In this document: positions 52,351 through 53,563 of the stretch, piece after piece | Position numbering within the stretch: the first letter of the stretch is position 1 | How the letters are laid out: every line of letters begins with the position of its first letter | DNA from: Alphaproteobacteria bacterium | GTDB lineage: Bacteria; Pseudomonadota; Alphaproteobacteria; UBA2966 | Direction: 5' to 3' | Length of the DNA stretch: 53,563 nucleotides | Assembly (NCBI GenBank): GCA_021296255.1 | Contig: JAGWAU010000023.1 | Span: 1 to 53,563 of the forward strand | The notes under the pieces: model-generated | The model's input: only the letters and a program-made list of their open reading frames with translations | The model's database searches: none | Told to the model about the DNA's origin: nothing | Made by a program: the position numbers and the translations under genes

Positions 52351-53025
52351 ATGGCGAGAAGACTCGACGGTAAGCGCGTTGTCGTGACGCAGGCGTCCAC
52401 GTTTATGGGGCCGGCGATTTGGGAGGTATTCAGTGAGGAAGGCGCGATCCTTGTGGCTGACGACCGGGACCTCACCCAGGTGGACGCCGCACAGAATCTG
52501 ATTGACGAGGCCGGCCACGTCGACGTGCTCGTCGCCAACCTGGCTGCTACGCTGCCATGGAGCTCAGTAACGGATACGACCGATGAACTCTGGTCCGAGA
52601 TGTTCGATGTCATGGTGCATCCTCTGCACCGGCTGGTTCGCGCGGCCATGCCGCAGATGATCGAACGCCGGAAAGGCAAAATTATCGTGATGGGCAGTAT
52701 TTCCGCCCGCCGCGGCATGCCCGATCGGTCCGCCTACAGCGCGGCCCGGGGCGCCCAACTCGCGTATGTCCAGGCCGTGGGTGTCGAAGTGGCGCCGCAT
52801 AACGTCCAGGTCAATGCCTTGGCTCAAGGTTTCGTCGAGAACCCAAGCTATTTTTCACCTGACTATATCGAGACACCTGAATTTAAGGAGCGGCTGAAGT
52901 CCGTCCCCGCGGGCCGGCTCGCAACGGCTCGCGAAGATGCACTGTTCGTGCTGTTCCTGGCGAGTGACGAGAGCGACTTCTTTGTGGGCCAGGTATTTCC
53001 GTTTGCCGGTGGCTGGGCCACTTGA
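52351..53025 (+). CDS. Halohydrin dehalogenase (SDR-related; HheB/HheD-like)
   Basis: This 224-residue enzyme is expected to convert vicinal haloalcohols to epoxides plus halide, and the reverse with small anions. It lacks the SDR cofactor motif; instead Thr13-x4-Phe18-x-Gly20 (TQASTFMG) is the halide-pocket fingerprint. The catalytic set is Ser116-x12-Tyr129-x3-Arg133 (GSISARRGMPDRSAYSAAR), with Arg in place of the SDR Lys. These two patterns together define halohydrin dehalogenases. VDVLVAN, RLATAREDALFVLFLASDES and VGQVFPFAGGWAT are close to HheB-type sequences as I recall them. ATG 52351 follows GAGGAAGAGG; GTG 52348 is an in-frame alternative. A hairpin-rich region follows. Confidence 0.88.
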   Translation: MARRLDGKRVVVTQASTFMGPAIWEVFSEEGAILVADDRDLTQVDAAQNLIDEAGHVDVLVANLAATLPWSSVTDTTDELWSEMFDVMVHPLHRLVRAAMPQMIERRKGKIIVMGSISARRGMPDRSAYSAARGAQLAYVQAVGVEVAPHNVQVNALAQGFVENPSYFSPDYIETPEFKERLKSVPAGRLATAREDALFVLFLASDESDFFVGQVFPFAGGWAT

Positions 53026-53099
53026 CGTCAGTGTTTCCAGCAGTGAGTGAGAATGGTCGGAGCGAACGGCCTTAAGGACAGCCTCGAGCAGCGTCATGA

Positions 53100-53115
53100 G
53101 CCGGCTTTAGCCGGC
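53100..53115. terminator. Hairpin after the halohydrin dehalogenase gene
   Basis: GCCGGC-TTTA-GCCGGC, a 6-base stem with a 4-base loop, lies 75 bases after the stop. No T-tract follows. It may act together with the stronger hairpin at 53156. Confidence 0.4.
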
Positions 53116-53155
53116 GCGGTCCTGATGGGTCTCAAATAAAAAACACTGCGAGTGT

Positions 53156-53180
53156 GCTCGCCGCCCCGGCGGCGAGCTTT
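53156..53180 (+). terminator. Strong hairpin followed by TTT
   Basis: GCTCGCCGCC-CC-GGCGGCGAGC forms a 10-base perfect stem followed by TTT. This is a probable terminator for the halohydrin dehalogenase transcript. Confidence 0.6.
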
Positions 53181-53203
53181 GCATGCCGGGCGGATAGCCC
53201 TCG

Positions 53204-53494
53204 ATGCTTGCCATGCTTACCGTGGCCGGTTCCACAGAGATTGCGAATCTCGGCGAGACCGGAAACGATTGTACCGAGGTTGCTCAATGTCCTCCGGATC
53301 GTTTCTACCCCTTTAGCCTGGTCGGGGATGTCCAGAAAACGGTCGTTTGTTGGACGGGATTTTCGAGCCGCCTGTTCGACGTGACGTGTTCGTACGACAT
53401 CACACGGTGGATCGCGGTCGCCCTCGGCCTCCTTGCGGCGGGCCTTCTCTATCCCATCGTCGAGCGGCCGCTCGGGCGCGGGGGTCCCACTTGA
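53204..53494 (+). CDS. Unidentified ORF with a C-terminal membrane helix
   Basis: This 96-residue frame starts MLAMLTVAGSTEIANLGETG and has four Cys residues (NDCTEVAQC, VVCWTGF, VTCSYD), which could form disulfides outside the cytoplasm. It then has one hydrophobic helix WIAVALGLLAAGLLYPIVER and ends RPLGRGGPT. I do not recognise a family. The start codon is uncertain (ATG 53204 or 53213) and no strong ribosome site is visible. It may be a fragment of a longer membrane protein. Confidence 0.4.
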   Translation: MLAMLTVAGSTEIANLGETGNDCTEVAQCPPDRFYPFSLVGDVQKTVVCWTGFSSRLFDVTCSYDITRWIAVALGLLAAGLLYPIVERPLGRGGPT

Positions 53495-53563
53495 CGCCCG
53501 ACATGCCGAGCGTCACGTAGCCGCCTCCTCCAGAGCACGGGTTCAGGCCAATCTCAGCAGAAA

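Overview
This window is GC-rich chromosomal DNA from an alphaproteobacterium, most likely of Rhodospirillales or Rhizobiales type. The best evidence is the conserved minus-strand block at 39086-46847 (small basic protein, murA, DUF2948, hisG, hisD, UPF0262, low-Mr phosphatase, infA, maf, rng, yacG), with a tRNA-Phe further downstream. The short-form hisG and the class II DAHP synthase at the left end fit this. The species cannot be named from the sequence alone.

Layout. 1-2905: class II DAHP synthase, a decayed crotonase gene and a flavodoxin-fold protein. 3106-12698: a catabolic region with a Cys-type sulfatase, a dimethylglycine/sarcosine dehydrogenase-like protein, a three-subunit molybdenum hydroxylase (FAD, 2Fe-2S and Mo subunits), an alpha/beta hydrolase and an SDR. 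13031-18838: a collapsed defence and toxin-antitoxin island. It holds a Phd-type antitoxin, an in-frame fusion of hsdR to the C-terminal part of hsdM, an intact-looking MntA-HepT pair, a frameshifted stub of hsdS, the C-terminal part of a DUF1998 protein, a FitAB/VapBC pair with a promoter-operator, and relics of a cytochrome P450 and a HpnA-like epimerase. 18834-25500: LysE and EamA transporters, a solitary Mo hydroxylase subunit, an IS OrfA relic, a D-2-hydroxyacid dehydrogenase, and decayed DNA with RelB/DinJ-like and P-loop ATPase fragments. 25850-38084: a peroxiredoxin, a TRAP dicarboxylate-type transporter (DctQ-DctM-DctP) with a clear terminator, a secreted protein, a HAD dehalogenase-like protein, a PhnZ/TmpB-like HD protein paired with a D-cysteine desulfhydrase-like enzyme, a DMSO-reductase-family molybdoenzyme, a GMC (choline dehydrogenase-like) oxidoreductase, tRNA-Phe and a TauD-type dioxygenase. 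38318-38997: a second VapBC with an operator. 39086-46847: the housekeeping block. 46989-53563: an HpaB-type monooxygenase, tRNA-Thr followed by integrase and replication-gene scars, a frameshifted Tat-exported PhoX, a 172-bp AT-rich MITE-like element, a probable halohydrin dehalogenase and an unidentified membrane-anchored ORF.

How it fits together. The catabolic genes suggest a scavenger of small oxidised or methylated organics: sulfate esters, N-methylated glycines, alcohols, organic acids taken up by TRAP, and possibly halogenated compounds. Three separate molybdenum enzymes are present. The accessory DNA is strongly degraded, with at least nine pseudogenes or relics.

I do not see a clearly complete, undescribed multi-gene system. 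The most interesting signals are the hsdR::hsdM fusion with surviving MntA-HepT, the halohydrin dehalogenase with both family fingerprints, the single in-frame TGA in rng, and the MITE-like element.
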